A stretch of 64,000 bases of DNA. It comes from Geitlerinema sp. PCC 7407. GTDB taxonomy: Bacteria > Cyanobacteriota > Cyanobacteriia > PCC-7407. A model generated the notes under the pieces. The model was not told the DNA's origin. It worked only from the letters and a program-made list of their open reading frames with translations, and searched no databases. The DNA lies in assembly GCF_000317045.1 (NCBI RefSeq), contig NC_019703.1:1290501-1354500 (forward strand), written 5' to 3'. A program made the position numbers and the translations under genes. Of this stretch, positions 34,224 through 42,854 are shown piece by piece. Position 1 is the stretch's first letter. Every line of letters starts with the position of its first letter.

Positions 34224-35480
34224 TCAGCAACCCTTGCGTGACATACTCCTCACCGATACTGACGTATCCGGTGTCGGCTTCTCAGTGACCCCTGGTAACC
34301 CATCGGGCGTTTCCTGAGCTTTATTGACGGAATGCCCTACCGCCAAAGACTTGATATTGATCGCTGCATTGTGGTCGCGGTCCAGCGTCAATCCACACTC
34401 AGGACAGGTATGAATCCTGTCCTGAAGTGTCTTGGGAACTTTGACCCCGCAACCAGAGCAGTTCTGAGACGTACCGCTGGGATTCACTGCAACCGTCAAC
34501 AACCCGGCTCTTTCAGCCTTGATTGCCAGAATTTGCAGGAACTGACCCCAACCAGCATCATGGGTCGACTTTGCCAGTTTGCTTCTGGCAATACCTCGAA
34601 TGTTCAGCTTTTCATGAGCGACATGCTTCCTTTGAAATAAAAGCTTGTTTGCGACTTTGTGGTGAAAGTCCTTGCGCTGATTTGAGACTTTTAGGTGCGC
34701 CTTGGCAACTCGTTTAACCGCCTTCTTCCGGCGATTGGACCCTTTTTTCTTGCGTGACAGTGAACGCTGCAACCGCTTCAGACGCTTTTCAGCTTTTCGG
34801 TAGTGCTGGGGAATGGGTTCTTCTTGCCCTGCATCGTCTACCAAAAACGACTTCAAGCCCAAATCAATCCCCATCGTGTTCTCAATGCCGGTGGCATCGA
34901 GAGTGAGAGCTGGGACAGAGGAGTCTTCCAAGCTCAGAGTCACATACCAGCCATCAACTTTGTAGCTGACGGTGGCGGTCTTGACCTTGAAGCCTTCCGG
35001 TAAGGGTCGATGCTGAATCAGTTTCACCCAGCCAATCTTGGGGAGATTGATTTGTTTGCCCTGGATGCAGTCTTGCTTTGCTTGCGGGAAGGTGAAGGAG
35101 CGATAGCGGCCTGCTCCTTTGAAGCGAGGCTTGCCGCTTCGCTTGCCGTTGCAGTCTCCCTTGAGCCAGCGGTCAAAGGTCTTCTTCACCCGGCCAATGC
35201 AGTCTTGCAGAACTTGAGAGTGAATCTGCTGGTACTCCGGAAACAGAGCTTTGGAGTTCACCAGGTCTCGTTTCTGAGAGTAGAAGTCAGGATTCTCTCG
35301 AAGCTCTGGCAGATGACAAATTAAGGGACAGACATTGATGTCACAGCGGTTTTGTTCATACCAAGAGAACCGCTCACCGAGACGGTAGTTGTACTGTCTG
35401 CGCAAGAGTTCCAGCCATTCGCTCATCAAGGCGACTTGACTGGAAGTTGGACGCAATCGGTACTGGTAGGCGGTTCTCAT
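34224..35480 (-). CDS. tnpB: TnpB RNA-guided endonuclease, IS200/IS605-type
   Basis: A 418-residue TnpB. The RuvC residues are present: D206 in GIDLGLKSF, E290 in HEKLNIRG and D367/D369 in LDRDHNAAINI. A zinc ribbon is formed by C341, C344, C359 and C362. The N-terminal helix-turn-helix/WED region begins MRTAYQYRLRPTSSQ. No TnpA transposase is seen beside it, so this is a stand-alone (IS1341-like) element. Its frame is complete, and the last ~35 codons overlap a hairpin. The DNA around it is AT-richer than the neighbours. It is probably still capable of making a guide-RNA nuclease, but needs a TnpA elsewhere to move. Confidence 0.9.
   Translation of the reverse strand: MRTAYQYRLRPTSSQVALMSEWLELLRRQYNYRLGERFSWYEQNRCDINVCPLICHLPELRENPDFYSQKRDLVNSKALFPEYQQIHSQVLQDCIGRVKKTFDRWLKGDCNGKRSGKPRFKGAGRYRSFTFPQAKQDCIQGKQINLPKIGWVKLIQHRPLPEGFKVKTATVSYKVDGWYVTLSLEDSSVPALTLDATGIENTMGIDLGLKSFLVDDAGQEEPIPQHYRKAEKRLKRLQRSLSRKKKGSNRRKKAVKRVAKAHLKVSNQRKDFHHKVANKLLFQRKHVAHEKLNIRGIARSKLAKSTHDAGWGQFLQILAIKAERAGLLTVAVNPSGTSQNCSGCGVKVPKTLQDRIHTCPECGLTLDRDHNAAINIKSLAVGHSVNKAQETPDGLPGVTEKPTPDTSVSVRSMSRKGC
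34236..34345 (-). ncRNA. Possible omega-RNA region at the 3' end of tnpB
   Basis: In IS605-type elements the guide-RNA scaffold lies at the end of tnpB and the adjoining right end. Here, inside the last codons, CACCGATAC (34251-34259) and GTATCCGGTG (34264-34273) form a hairpin with one bulged base, followed on the minus strand by GAGGAGTATGTCAC, a sequence like IS605-type right ends. The exact ends and the guide that follows cannot be fixed from sequence alone. Confidence 0.45.
34251..34273 (-). repeat. Right-end hairpin of the IS200/IS605-like element
   Basis: An imperfect palindrome with a four-base loop (TGAC on the plus strand) at the 3' end of tnpB. IS200/IS605 ends carry such subterminal hairpins. 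No matching left-end hairpin could be assigned upstream of 35480. Confidence 0.5.
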
Positions 35481-36056
35481 TTGAGTATTTTACTGGGTGC
35501 GATTTTTCAGCATCCGTTCCCTGAGCTGGAGAGTAGGAATTTCTGACTTGGGGCAGAAGAGGGGGTTCATGACGGGGCTGGTCGCCTCTCGCGTCAAACA
35601 GGGTTCACCGACCGCCCCGCCATAAACGCGCCTTCCTCTCACGCCAAATCAGAGATTATGGACGTGAGGCTTCTGGCTGAACTAGCTAATTGTCACATTT
35701 CAACACAAAACATCTTGCGCTTGATTAAGGAGAAATTTTTTGTCCCATCCGTCGCCTCTCCTAAATCCAGCCTTGTTTGTTAATTAATCAAAACTTTTCG
35801 ACGCTCTCTCTTCAGACTTTTAAATGATAGTAATCATCTGTTACATCTAAACATCAGAAAATCTGAAAACTCGCCAGCTGAGCCACCTTTGCCAGTATCA
35901 TTAGCTGCTAATGGGGAGTTCAAGGCAGCTGCGGACAAAATTTTACCGAGAAATATTTTGTCCTCATTTCAACCCTGACCCATCAGACTGTCGTGAATCA
36001 TCCTCAACATTGTTAACTCATGACGAATTCCAAAACGAGTTGTAGGTCAACTCACT
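35481..36056. other. AT-rich region between tnpB and the universal stress gene
   Basis: About 575 bases that must contain the left end of the tnpB element and the leader of the stress gene. Two inverted repeats are visible: GTAA-N7-TTAC at 35830-35844, and GGACAAAAT/ATTTTGTCC at 35933-35963. No coding frame or known RNA is recognised. The left boundary of the element could not be placed. Confidence 0.5.
35933..35963 (+). promoter_or_regulatory. Inverted repeat upstream of the universal stress gene
   Basis: GGACAAAAT and ATTTTGTCC are perfectly complementary over nine bases around a 13-base loop, about 95 bases before the stress-protein ATG. It could be an operator or an mRNA leader hairpin; no regulator is implied by its sequence. 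Confidence 0.4.
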
Positions 36057-36890
36057 ATGATTGAAAAAATTCTACTTGCTGATTCTGGTGCAGGTCAGGC
36101 CGAAGCCATGATCAAAACCCTCATGGATCTGCCCTGTATCCAAAGGGCTTCCGTGACTGTCCTGCACGTTGTTCCTTCCCAGGTCACCACCGATGAAATG
36201 ACCGAAAAGTGGGAGGAGGGGGGCAAAATCCTTGCGACCGCCGTCCAATCTCTCAACCTCGACCCCAGCCACGTCTCCACCATGCTCAAGCAGGGAGAGC
36301 CCAAAGACGTCGTCTGCCAGGTCGCAGAAGACATCGGCGCTGACCTCATCATCATGGGCTCTCGCGGCCTCAAGCGCCTTCAGTCCATCCTCGAAAACTC
36401 CGTCAGCCAGTACGTCTTCCAGCTGTCGTCCCGCTCCATGCTCCTCGTGCGCGACGACATCTACGTCAAGAAGCTCCAGCGCATCATGGTTGCTCTTGAC
36501 AACTCCGAATCGGCGAAGGACTGCTTGAAGCTCGCCCTGTATCTCATTCGAGATGTCAAAGGCGGTCAAATCATCCTGACCCACGTCACCAAAGGCCAAA
36601 AAGGCCCCGACAGCCCCGATCAAGATCCGGTCTTGGTAGCCGCAGCCGAAGAAGCCCGAAAACAAGGGGTTTCCTACAAATGCGTTTCCAAGGTGGGTAA
36701 GGCAGGAGAAGAAATCTGCTCCCTGGTGGATGAGATGGGCGTTGATCTCTTGATGCTGGGATCCCCCGATCGCCGTCCCTCCATTGCCAAAGGGCTCCCG
36801 GACCTCGATCGCCTTCTAGGGACCTCGCTGTCTGACTACATCCGGGTCTATGCTAACTGTCCCGTACTCCTAACGCGGACTCTAGCCTAG
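36057..36890 (+). CDS. Tandem universal stress protein (two UspA domains)
   Basis: A 277-residue protein made of two UspA domains. The first (~1-138) ends with DLIIMGSRGLKRLQSILENS-VSQYV, the ATP-binding GxRG-type loop. The second (~142-277) has VDLLMLGSPDRRPSIAK and ends NCPVLLTRTL. Such proteins are induced by stress and bind ATP or other nucleotides; partner unknown. The GMGS-type loop is more degenerate in the second domain (GSPDRR). ATG start 36057. A good terminator follows 30 bases downstream. Confidence 0.9.
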   Translation: MIEKILLADSGAGQAEAMIKTLMDLPCIQRASVTVLHVVPSQVTTDEMTEKWEEGGKILATAVQSLNLDPSHVSTMLKQGEPKDVVCQVAEDIGADLIIMGSRGLKRLQSILENSVSQYVFQLSSRSMLLVRDDIYVKKLQRIMVALDNSESAKDCLKLALYLIRDVKGGQIILTHVTKGQKGPDSPDQDPVLVAAAEEARKQGVSYKCVSKVGKAGEEICSLVDEMGVDLLMLGSPDRRPSIAKGLPDLDRLLGTSLSDYIRVYANCPVLLTRTLA

Positions 36891-36920
36891 CGTTCTCTCA
36901 GTTTTCTCGCTTCACAAATC

Positions 36921-36957
36921 AAAGCTCCCATCCCTTACAGAAAAGGAATGGGAGCTT
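36921..36957 (+). terminator. Terminator of the universal stress gene
   Basis: AAAGCTCCCATCCCTT and AAGGAATGGGAGCTTT form a 16-bp stem with one mismatch around a short loop, flanked by A and T runs. It lies 30 bases after the stop codon and could also serve the converging psbM side. Confidence 0.75.
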
Positions 36958-37045
36958 TGACACATTCAGAGGATGCTAAGACAGCGCATGACTGCGACTA
37001 AATCTTGGAGAGCAAGCTCCAAGACGGCTGATAGCAGCACCCGCT

Positions 37046-37159
37046 CTATTGACCGCTGCTTTCGCGGCTAGCGGTCTGGATGTAGAGAATCAGTAAGAAA
37101 ACTGATGGAACCAAGACAAACAAAATGCTGGCTACAAACCCTAGCTCGTTAACTTGCAT
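37046..37159 (-). CDS. psbM: Photosystem II reaction center protein M
   Basis: A 37-residue single-membrane-span protein starting [20 protein letters not shown] and ending [10 protein letters not shown]. Sequence and length match PsbM, which sits at the photosystem II monomer-monomer interface and stabilises the dimer. The hydrophobic segment spans ~7-27. It is on the minus strand, between the stress gene and the ferredoxin gene that together with it diverge from psbB. It is too short for many gene finders. The start is the ATG at 37159. Confidence 0.97.
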   Translation of the reverse strand: MQVNELGFVASILFVLVPSVFLLILYIQTASRESSGQ

Positions 37160-37273
37160 TCAATCCAGCCCCTATCTCAACTGCAATTGACCCTTTCAGA
37201 ATATCACCAGAGCTAAGCACTCTGGCAGTGAAGTCCCCTTTCTAGGGCTTGATTCCGACAAGAATTGCTGTCG

Positions 37274-37621
37274 CTAGCGGCTCTGAGGCTTGGTTTTGAT
37301 GCAGACGGGGCCGTTGACTAGAGCCTGACAAGCGAGGCGATAGCTGTCAGCTTTTTTGCGAAGCTTTCGGTCCTCTACATCGGTCCGAGGAGAGAGGTTT
37401 TCCATGCCTTCTAGAACCTCAACAATGCAGGTCCCGCATTGGCCATAGCCGCCACAGTTCATCATTTTGCCCATCAGGGTATAGATGTCTATGCCGTTTT
37501 CCAGAGCTTTGATTCTCAGGTTGGCCCCTTCAGCAACAACAATTTCTTTCTCTTCTTTTGCAAACTGAATGCTGGCCATGCTGGTTTTTCCTGTCGGTGC
37601 TGGTTTTGCGGACTGCGTCAT
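37274..37621 (-). CDS. 2Fe-2S ferredoxin beside photosystem II genes
   Basis: A 115-residue ferredoxin with cluster cysteines C56-x5-C62-x2-C65 and C98, i.e. the adrenodoxin/bacterial-type spacing, in [19 protein letters not shown]. An extra cysteine (C107) lies near the end. The start ATG at 37621 has a strong GGAAAGGAGG ribosome binding site upstream, so it is preferred over a second ATG at 37579. It is divergent from psbB and 114 bases upstream of psbM on the same strand. The partner is unknown; the position suggests a photosystem II or assembly role, which is inference. Confidence 0.88.
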   Translation of the reverse strand: MTQSAKPAPTGKTSMASIQFAKEEKEIVVAEGANLRIKALENGIDIYTLMGKMMNCGGYGQCGTCIVEVLEGMENLSPRTDVEDRKLRKKADSYRLACQALVNGPVCIKTKPQSR

Positions 37622-37943
37622 GAGTTTATCCTCCTTTCCTAGACCTTATTGTTTTTAACTTTTATTTCTATATGTTTACTTATGTAACTCTCGATTTGCT
37701 ACTGAAATCCTCACGTCTTGCCACGAACCCTAACAGTAGTTACACTTCTTTATACACTTTCATTTTTACAAGCGTACTGTCAAACTGTCTGCGTTGCTTG
37801 GTTTCAGTGGCTAGATTCTGGGTAAGGCAGGCAGTTTTGTATCTTTAGCCAGGTTAGATCTGGTAGCTTTACCAGTATCTGATTCGTTAAAAAACGCTGA
37901 AACAGCCGTTGAAGTAGGAATACACAGAGGAGGAGCGTAGTCA
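37622..37943. other. Divergent promoter region between the ferredoxin gene and psbB
   Basis: About 320 AT-rich bases between divergent genes, so it must hold the promoters of both. A GGAGGAG ribosome binding site precedes psbB. No RNA gene is recognised. Confidence 0.5.
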
Positions 37944-39479
37944 ATGGGACTACCTTGGTACCGAGTACACACAGTCGTCCTGAATGATCCAGGCCGACTG
38001 ATTGCTGTGCACCTCATGCACACCGCTCTGGTTGCGGGCTGGGCTGGCTCAATGGCGCTTTATGAGCTGGCAATTTTTGATCCTAGCGATCCCGTCCTCA
38101 GCCCTATGTGGCGGCAGGGCATGTTCGTGATGCCATTCATGGCCCGCTTGGGTGTGACCCAATCCTGGGGTGGATGGAGCATTACGGGTGAAACTGCTGT
38201 TAACCCTGGTTTCTGGTCCTTTGAGGGTGTTGCCGCAGCGCACATCATTCTTTCTGGTCTGCTGTTCTTGGCAGCTTGCTGGCACTGGGTCTATTGGGAC
38301 CTAGAGCTGTTCCGCGATCCCCGTACGGGTGAGCCGGCGCTCGACTTGCCGAAGATGTTCGGCATTCACCTGTTCTTGTCTGGTCTACTGTGCTTTGGCT
38401 TTGGTGCGTTCCACCTCTCGGGCCTGTTTGGTCCGGGGATGTGGGTCTCTGATCCCTATGGCTTGACGGGAAGTATCCAGCCTGTGGCGCCTGAATGGGG
38501 ACCGGCAGGTTTCAACCCGTTCAATCCGGGCGGTATTGTGGCTCACCACATTGCTGCGGGGGTTGTTGGCATTATTGCGGGTCTGTTCCACCTCAGTGTT
38601 CGTCCGCCTGAGCGTCTCTACCGGGCGCTGCGGATGGGTAACATTGAGACGGTGCTTTCTAGCAGTATTGCTGCGGTTTTCTTTGCGGCGTTTGTGGTTG
38701 CTGGCACCATGTGGTACGGCAGCGCAGCTACGCCCATTGAGCTGTTTGGTCCGACGCGCTATCAGTGGGATAACAATTACTTCCAACAGGAAATCGATCG
38801 CCGCGTTCAGGCTGAAATTGCGGATGGCAAGAGCCTTGATGATGCTTGGGCTGCGATTCCTGAGAAGCTTGCTTTCTACGACTATGTGGGCAACAACCCT
38901 GCTAAGGGTGGTTTGTTCCGCACCGGCCCGATGATCAAGGGTGATGGTGTTGCTGTGGCTTGGCAAGGCCACCCGGTCTTCAAGGATGGTGAGGGTCGCG
39001 AGCTGACGGTTCGTCGTCTGCCCAACTTCTTTGAAACGTTCCCGGTGCTGCTGACGGATTCTGAAGGGATTGTTCGCGCTGACATTCCTTTCCGTCGGGC
39101 TGAGTCGAAGTACAGCTTTGAGCAGACTGGCGTTACGGTTGCCTTCTACGGCGGTGAGCTGGATGGTCAATCCTTCAGCGATCCCGCGACGGTGAAGAAG
39201 TATGCCCGTAAGGCTCAATTGGGTGAAATCTTCGAGTTCGATCGCGAAGTTGCTGAGTCTGATGGTGTGTTCCGTACTAGCCCCCGTGGCTGGTTTACGT
39301 ACGGCCATGCTGTGTTCGCTCTGCTGTTCTTCTTTGGCCATATTTGGCACGGTTCTCGGACGCTGTTCCGCGACGTGTTTGCGGGTGTGGATCCGGAGCT
39401 GTCTGAAGAGCAGGTCGAGTGGGGCTTCTATGCGAAGGTGGGTGATAAGTCCACTCGTAAAGCAAAGGAAGCAGCTTAG
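37944..39479 (+). CDS. psbB: Photosystem II CP47 reaction center protein
   Basis: A 511-residue chlorophyll-binding core antenna protein, starting [19 protein letters not shown]. It has six membrane spans with conserved histidines such as those in [26 protein letters not shown] and [14 protein letters not shown], and the large lumenal loop (~260-445) before the last helix ([15 protein letters not shown]). Length and sequence are normal. psbT follows 144 bases downstream on the same strand, as in most cyanobacteria, and psbM and a ferredoxin lie upstream, divergent. Confidence 0.99.
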   Translation: MGLPWYRVHTVVLNDPGRLIAVHLMHTALVAGWAGSMALYELAIFDPSDPVLSPMWRQGMFVMPFMARLGVTQSWGGWSITGETAVNPGFWSFEGVAAAHIILSGLLFLAACWHWVYWDLELFRDPRTGEPALDLPKMFGIHLFLSGLLCFGFGAFHLSGLFGPGMWVSDPYGLTGSIQPVAPEWGPAGFNPFNPGGIVAHHIAAGVVGIIAGLFHLSVRPPERLYRALRMGNIETVLSSSIAAVFFAAFVVAGTMWYGSAATPIELFGPTRYQWDNNYFQQEIDRRVQAEIADGKSLDDAWAAIPEKLAFYDYVGNNPAKGGLFRTGPMIKGDGVAVAWQGHPVFKDGEGRELTVRRLPNFFETFPVLLTDSEGIVRADIPFRRAESKYSFEQTGVTVAFYGGELDGQSFSDPATVKKYARKAQLGEIFEFDREVAESDGVFRTSPRGWFTYGHAVFALLFFFGHIWHGSRTLFRDVFAGVDPELSEEQVEWGFYAKVGDKSTRKAKEAA

Positions 39480-39517
39480 GACTGTTTCTGGATCGGCGAT
39501 GATCTTCGCTTGATGTT

Positions 39518-39574
39518 ATGAGAATGATCTGATTGTGCCTCCTAGTTAATGGAGCGCGGTTAGATCATTCTCAT
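39518..39574 (+). promoter_or_regulatory. Large stem-loop between psbB and psbT
   Basis: ATGAGAATGATCT (39518-39530) and AGATCATTCTCAT (39562-39574) form a perfect 13-bp stem with a 31-base loop. No T-tract follows, so it is more likely an mRNA processing or stability element, or a partial attenuator setting psbT below psbB, than a simple terminator. Confidence 0.6.
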
Positions 39575-39623
39575 CTGTTCGTTGATACACTGAGTATTAG
39601 GCTGACACACCAGGACTTTTGCC

Positions 39624-39722
39624 ATGGAAGCTGTTGCATACATTTTGATTTTGACTTTGGCGATCGGCGTTCTCTTTTTCGCGATCGCTTTCCGTGAGCC
39701 TCCTCGTATCGGAAAGAGCTAA
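39624..39722 (+). CDS. psbT: Photosystem II reaction center protein T
   Basis: A 32-residue single-span protein starting [20 protein letters not shown] and ending REPPRIGKS. It matches PsbT of photosystem II, which helps dimer stability and acceptor-side repair. It lies 144 bases after psbB on the same strand, its usual place. It is too short for many gene finders. The start is the ATG at 39624. Confidence 0.98.
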   Translation: MEAVAYILILTLAIGVLFFAIAFREPPRIGKS

Positions 39723-39955
39723 ACCTTGATTTCGCAGGACCTCTCAGACCTCATGAATTCTTGGAAAGGTTGAACGTGAGACTGTGGGTCAATCGATTTT
39801 CTGCAAGTCTGAGCCATCTGAGTCTGCCGTTAGGCAACAGTTTTCTAAACTGCTTGGATCTGGCTCAGATTTTTGCGTTAAGCACGGATAAAAAGTGCTG
39901 ATTTTGAAGGCTTGAGCGCGTTGTCACCTCATTTTTTAGATTGAGGACTCTCTGT

Positions 39956-40486
39956 ATGCGGTGCCCTTTCTGTCAACACACGGATAGTCGAGTCCTAGAG
40001 TCTCGCTCTGCGGAAGCTGGTCAAAGTGTCCGGCGCCGCCGGGAGTGTTTGCAGTGCAATCGCCGCTTTACGACGTATGAGCGTATAGAGTTCGTCCCGA
40101 TCACGGTATTAAAACGAGATGGTCAGCGAGAGTCCTTCGATCGCTCAAAGCTTGTCCATGGCATTACGCGAGCTTGTGAGAAAACGGGGGTCTTGGCGGA
40201 GCAAATTGAGACTTTGGTCGATGAAATTGAGGCGGAGCTTCAGCAGCAGGTTGTGCGTGAGGTTAGCAGTAACGAGATTGGTGAGCTTGTGCTGCGATCG
40301 CTGCAGTCTTTGAGTGAGGTGGCCTACGTCCGATTTGCTTCGGTATATCGACAGTTTCGAGGAATTCGGGACTTCATTGACACGCTGGATCATCTCCAGG
40401 AGCATAAGGGGCACGTTGATCATTCCCGAGAGGATGCTGTCTCGGAGGAAAGCGATCGTCCCATTTCTAGCTCGCTGCCTCACTAA
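39956..40486 (+). CDS. nrdR: Transcriptional repressor NrdR
   Basis: A 176-residue regulator of ribonucleotide reductase genes. The N-terminal zinc ribbon reads [15 protein letters not shown] and [14 protein letters not shown], followed by the ATP-cone domain, which senses ATP/dATP ([19 protein letters not shown]). ATG start 39956; an upstream in-frame start would add five residues. It follows psbT on the same strand by about 230 bases, a common cyanobacterial order. Slightly longer than usual (about 150-170) because of a C-terminal acidic/serine tail. Confidence 0.96.
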   Translation: MRCPFCQHTDSRVLESRSAEAGQSVRRRRECLQCNRRFTTYERIEFVPITVLKRDGQRESFDRSKLVHGITRACEKTGVLAEQIETLVDEIEAELQQQVVREVSSNEIGELVLRSLQSLSEVAYVRFASVYRQFRGIRDFIDTLDHLQEHKGHVDHSREDAVSEESDRPISSSLPH

Positions 40487-40633
40487 GCGTCTCCCCTGGC
40501 GTGGTGGCAGCAGGGTTCGCACAGCCCATAGAGTTTGAGAAGATCAAGGACCTGAGGCGCGATCGCGCTGCTCTCTGATAAGTAGCGCTGAGTTTCGTTT
40601 CAAGGTACTATGGATCTTCTGATGAACTTTAAT

Positions 40634-40651
40634 AGATTCTCACCAGAATCT
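40634..40651 (+). promoter_or_regulatory. 7-bp inverted repeat before the S1 gene
   Basis: AGATTCT and AGAATCT are perfect inverted repeats around a four-base spacer, two bases before a TACAAT (40654-40659) that could be the -10 element of the S1 gene. It may be an operator or chance; its factor is unknown. Confidence 0.35.
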
Positions 40652-40757
40652 CCTACAATAGATTCCGAAGAAATGTGGATGTGACACGCATTTCTTGGTG
40701 TGCGCATCGACAGGGAGACACAACGTTCACGGAGATAGCAACCAGGACTCGATTAGC

Positions 40758-41729
40758 ATGGTCAATCAGGATACAACGGCTACAGATATTGGCTTTACCC
40801 ACGAAGATTTTGCAGCCCTACTCGACAAATACGACTATCACTTCAGCCCCGGCGATATTGTGGCTGGTACCGTCTTTAGTCTGGAGCCGAGAGGTGCTCT
40901 GATTGACATCGGTGCAAAGACGGCGGCTTACATCCCCATTCAGGAGATGTCAATCAACCGCGTTGATGCACCAGACGAAGTGCTTCAGTCCAACGAAACG
41001 CGTGAGTTTTTCATCCTCACCGATGAGAACGAAGATGGTCAGCTGACCCTCTCCATTCGTCGCATCGAGTACATGCGTGCTTGGGAGCGGGTTCGTCAGC
41101 TGCAGCAAGAAGACGCAACCGTGCGCTCCAGCGTGTTCGCAACCAACCGTGGTGGTGCACTGGTGCGAATTGAAGGCCTGCGAGGATTTATTCCTGGCTC
41201 TCACATCAGCACCCGCAAGCCCAAGGAAGAGTTGGTGGGCGAAGAGCTTCCCCTCAAGTTCCTGGAAGTGGACGAAGATCGCAACCGTCTTGTGCTGAGC
41301 CATCGTCGTGCGCTGGTTGAGCGCAAGATGAACCGCCTGGAAGTGGGCGAAGTGGTGATCGGTACGGTCCGTGGCATCAAGCCTTACGGTGCGTTCATCG
41401 ACATCGGCGGCGTGAGCGGTCTGCTGCACATTTCTGAAATCTCTCATGATCACATCGACACGCCTCACAGCGTCTTCAATGTGAATGACGAGGTGAAGGT
41501 CATGATCATTGACCTGGATGCTGAGCGTGGACGGATTTCGCTGTCGACCAAGCAGCTTGAGCCCGAGCCGGGCGACATGGTGAAGAATCCCCAGCTGGTG
41601 TACGAAAAAGCTGAGGAAATGGCGGCGAAGTACCGTGAGCAAATGCTGGCCAGCCAGTCTGGTGGTGATGCAGGCGCGGCTGCTTCTGAAGAGGAAGTGG
41701 GCGAAGAAGCTTTGTCTGCTGACAGCTAG
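40758..41729 (+). CDS. rpsA: 30S ribosomal protein S1 (three-domain cyanobacterial form)
   Basis: A 323-residue protein with three S1 RNA-binding domains (~30-100, ~115-180 and ~195-265), e.g. PGDIVAGTVFSLEPRGALID and GEVVIGTVRGIKPYGAFIDI. The shorter form (E. coli has six domains) is normal for cyanobacteria. It binds mRNA to help translation. The start is ATG 40758 (MVNQDTTATD); upstream in-frame ATGs at 40695 give non-family residues. The tail is acidic. A strong terminator follows 50 bases downstream. Confidence 0.95.
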   Translation: MVNQDTTATDIGFTHEDFAALLDKYDYHFSPGDIVAGTVFSLEPRGALIDIGAKTAAYIPIQEMSINRVDAPDEVLQSNETREFFILTDENEDGQLTLSIRRIEYMRAWERVRQLQQEDATVRSSVFATNRGGALVRIEGLRGFIPGSHISTRKPKEELVGEELPLKFLEVDEDRNRLVLSHRRALVERKMNRLEVGEVVIGTVRGIKPYGAFIDIGGVSGLLHISEISHDHIDTPHSVFNVNDEVKVMIIDLDAERGRISLSTKQLEPEPGDMVKNPQLVYEKAEEMAAKYREQMLASQSGGDAGAAASEEEVGEEALSADS

Positions 41730-41778
41730 ACAGGGTTAAGATTGCTCGATTTAGCATCGAGCTTAAATTCTAAGTTTG

Positions 41779-41806
41779 AAAAAAGAGGGCTTGACCCTCT
41801 TTTTTC
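41779..41806 (+). terminator. Terminator of the S1 gene
   Basis: AAGAGGG pairs with CCCTCTT around a short loop, with six A on the left and six T on the right. It lies about 50 bases after the S1 stop. Confidence 0.85.
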
Positions 41807-41837
41807 GTTGTGACTATTCAAAATTTTGGGGGCTGGT

Positions 41838-42584
41838 TTGGTTTCGCTTCAGTGTGGTGGGCGGCGATTTGAGAGTGTGCAGGCGGTGCTGTTTGATAAA
41901 GACGGTACGCTGGCTCGAGTAGAGGGATATTTGAGCCGAGTGGGTCAGCTGCGATCGCACCTGATTGAGCAAGAAGTGCCGGGAGTGGGCGCTGCCCTGA
42001 GGCGAGCCTGGGGAATGACGGGCGATCGCGTTCATCCGGCTGGCTTGCTGGCGGTGGGGACGCGACAGGAAAATGCGATCGCGGCGGCAGCTTACATTGC
42101 TGAAACCGGTATCCCCTGGATCGAAGCGGTAACCATTGCCCAGACAGCCTTTGTGCAAGCAGACTCCAGGGCAGGCAATAAAGCAGATCAGACACCACTG
42201 ATACCAGGCCTGGATGCTTTGTTGAGTCAGCTGGCTCAAACTGGGCTCAAGCTCGGCATCGTTTCCTCCGATTCCCAGGCCAATATTGAGGCTTTTGTCG
42301 ACGCCTATGGACTGCGATCGCACATTAGCGTCATCGTTGGCGCCGAGATCAGGCCCAACAAGCCCCACCCCGCCGGCTTCCTGCACGCCTGCGCAGTTTT
42401 GGGAGTATTGCCACAGCAAACACTCATGGTCGGAGACTCCGATGCCGACATGACGATGGCCCAATCCGCCGGTTCTTTGGGGGCTCTGGGTGTCCAGTGG
42501 GGCTGGGAGCAGCCCGTGACCCTGAACCATGCCCAGGAAATCTTGGTCGGCCCCAAAGAATTCAAAGTGTTGCAGCTTGCTTAA
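41838..42584 (+). CDS. HAD-superfamily phosphatase
   Basis: A 248-residue haloacid-dehalogenase-type hydrolase. Motif I is FDKDGTLARVE (D nucleophile), motif II is LGIVSSDS, and motif III/IV is NKPHPAGF and VGDSDADMTMA. It probably hydrolyses a phosphorylated metabolite; substrate unknown. The likely start is TTG at 41838, giving VSLQCGG before the motif, as in recalled cyanobacterial homologues; another TTG at 41826 and a GTG at 41877 are possible. A rare start codon without a clear ribosome binding site reduces certainty about the N-terminus. Confidence 0.82.
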   Translation: MVSLQCGGRRFESVQAVLFDKDGTLARVEGYLSRVGQLRSHLIEQEVPGVGAALRRAWGMTGDRVHPAGLLAVGTRQENAIAAAAYIAETGIPWIEAVTIAQTAFVQADSRAGNKADQTPLIPGLDALLSQLAQTGLKLGIVSSDSQANIEAFVDAYGLRSHISVIVGAEIRPNKPHPAGFLHACAVLGVLPQQTLMVGDSDADMTMAQSAGSLGALGVQWGWEQPVTLNHAQEILVGPKEFKVLQLA

Positions 42585-42752
42585 CCCTTGACCCTAGGGC
42601 TTGAAGAGTCTCCCTGCGCCTGAGAGGCAAAGGGCTGTGTTGCTTTTTCCGGCTCTCCAAGTTAACAACTGAGCCAAAAACGCTCGCCCTTTTCTCTGTC
42701 GTGCATAGGTAACGTTCCTGATTTTCGCTGCAATATTTGTAGAACTTTAGAA

Positions 42753-42761
42753 TGATATAAT
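42753..42761 (+). promoter_or_regulatory. Extended -10 promoter element of metK
   Basis: TGATATAAT is an extended -10 (TG-n-TATAAT) ending 94 bases before the metK start. No good -35 lies at 17 bases, which is typical for extended -10 promoters. Confidence 0.5.
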
Positions 42762-42854
42762 CTCTGGACTTGTAACCTGTGCGCTTTGAGGCCTCTTTGA
42801 CCTATAAGCCATCAGAACTCAAACGGTTTGTTTAGCCAAAGAGAGGGTCTATCC

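Noticed and set aside
34241-34256. Yfr1 small RNA core (ACTCCTCACAC)
   Set aside because: The sequence reads ACTCCTCACCG and lies inside the tnpB 3' end, so it is a partial match only.
34224-35480. CRISPR or Cas12-type system
   Set aside because: No repeat array is present and the protein length and domains fit TnpB rather than Cas12.
35830-35844. NtcA binding site (GTA-N8-TAC)
   Set aside because: The spacing is nine bases, not eight, and the stress gene has no clear nitrogen link.
42600-42850. SAM riboswitch before metK
   Set aside because: I found no SAM-I, SAM-II or SAM/SAH consensus stems; only an extended -10 element is visible.
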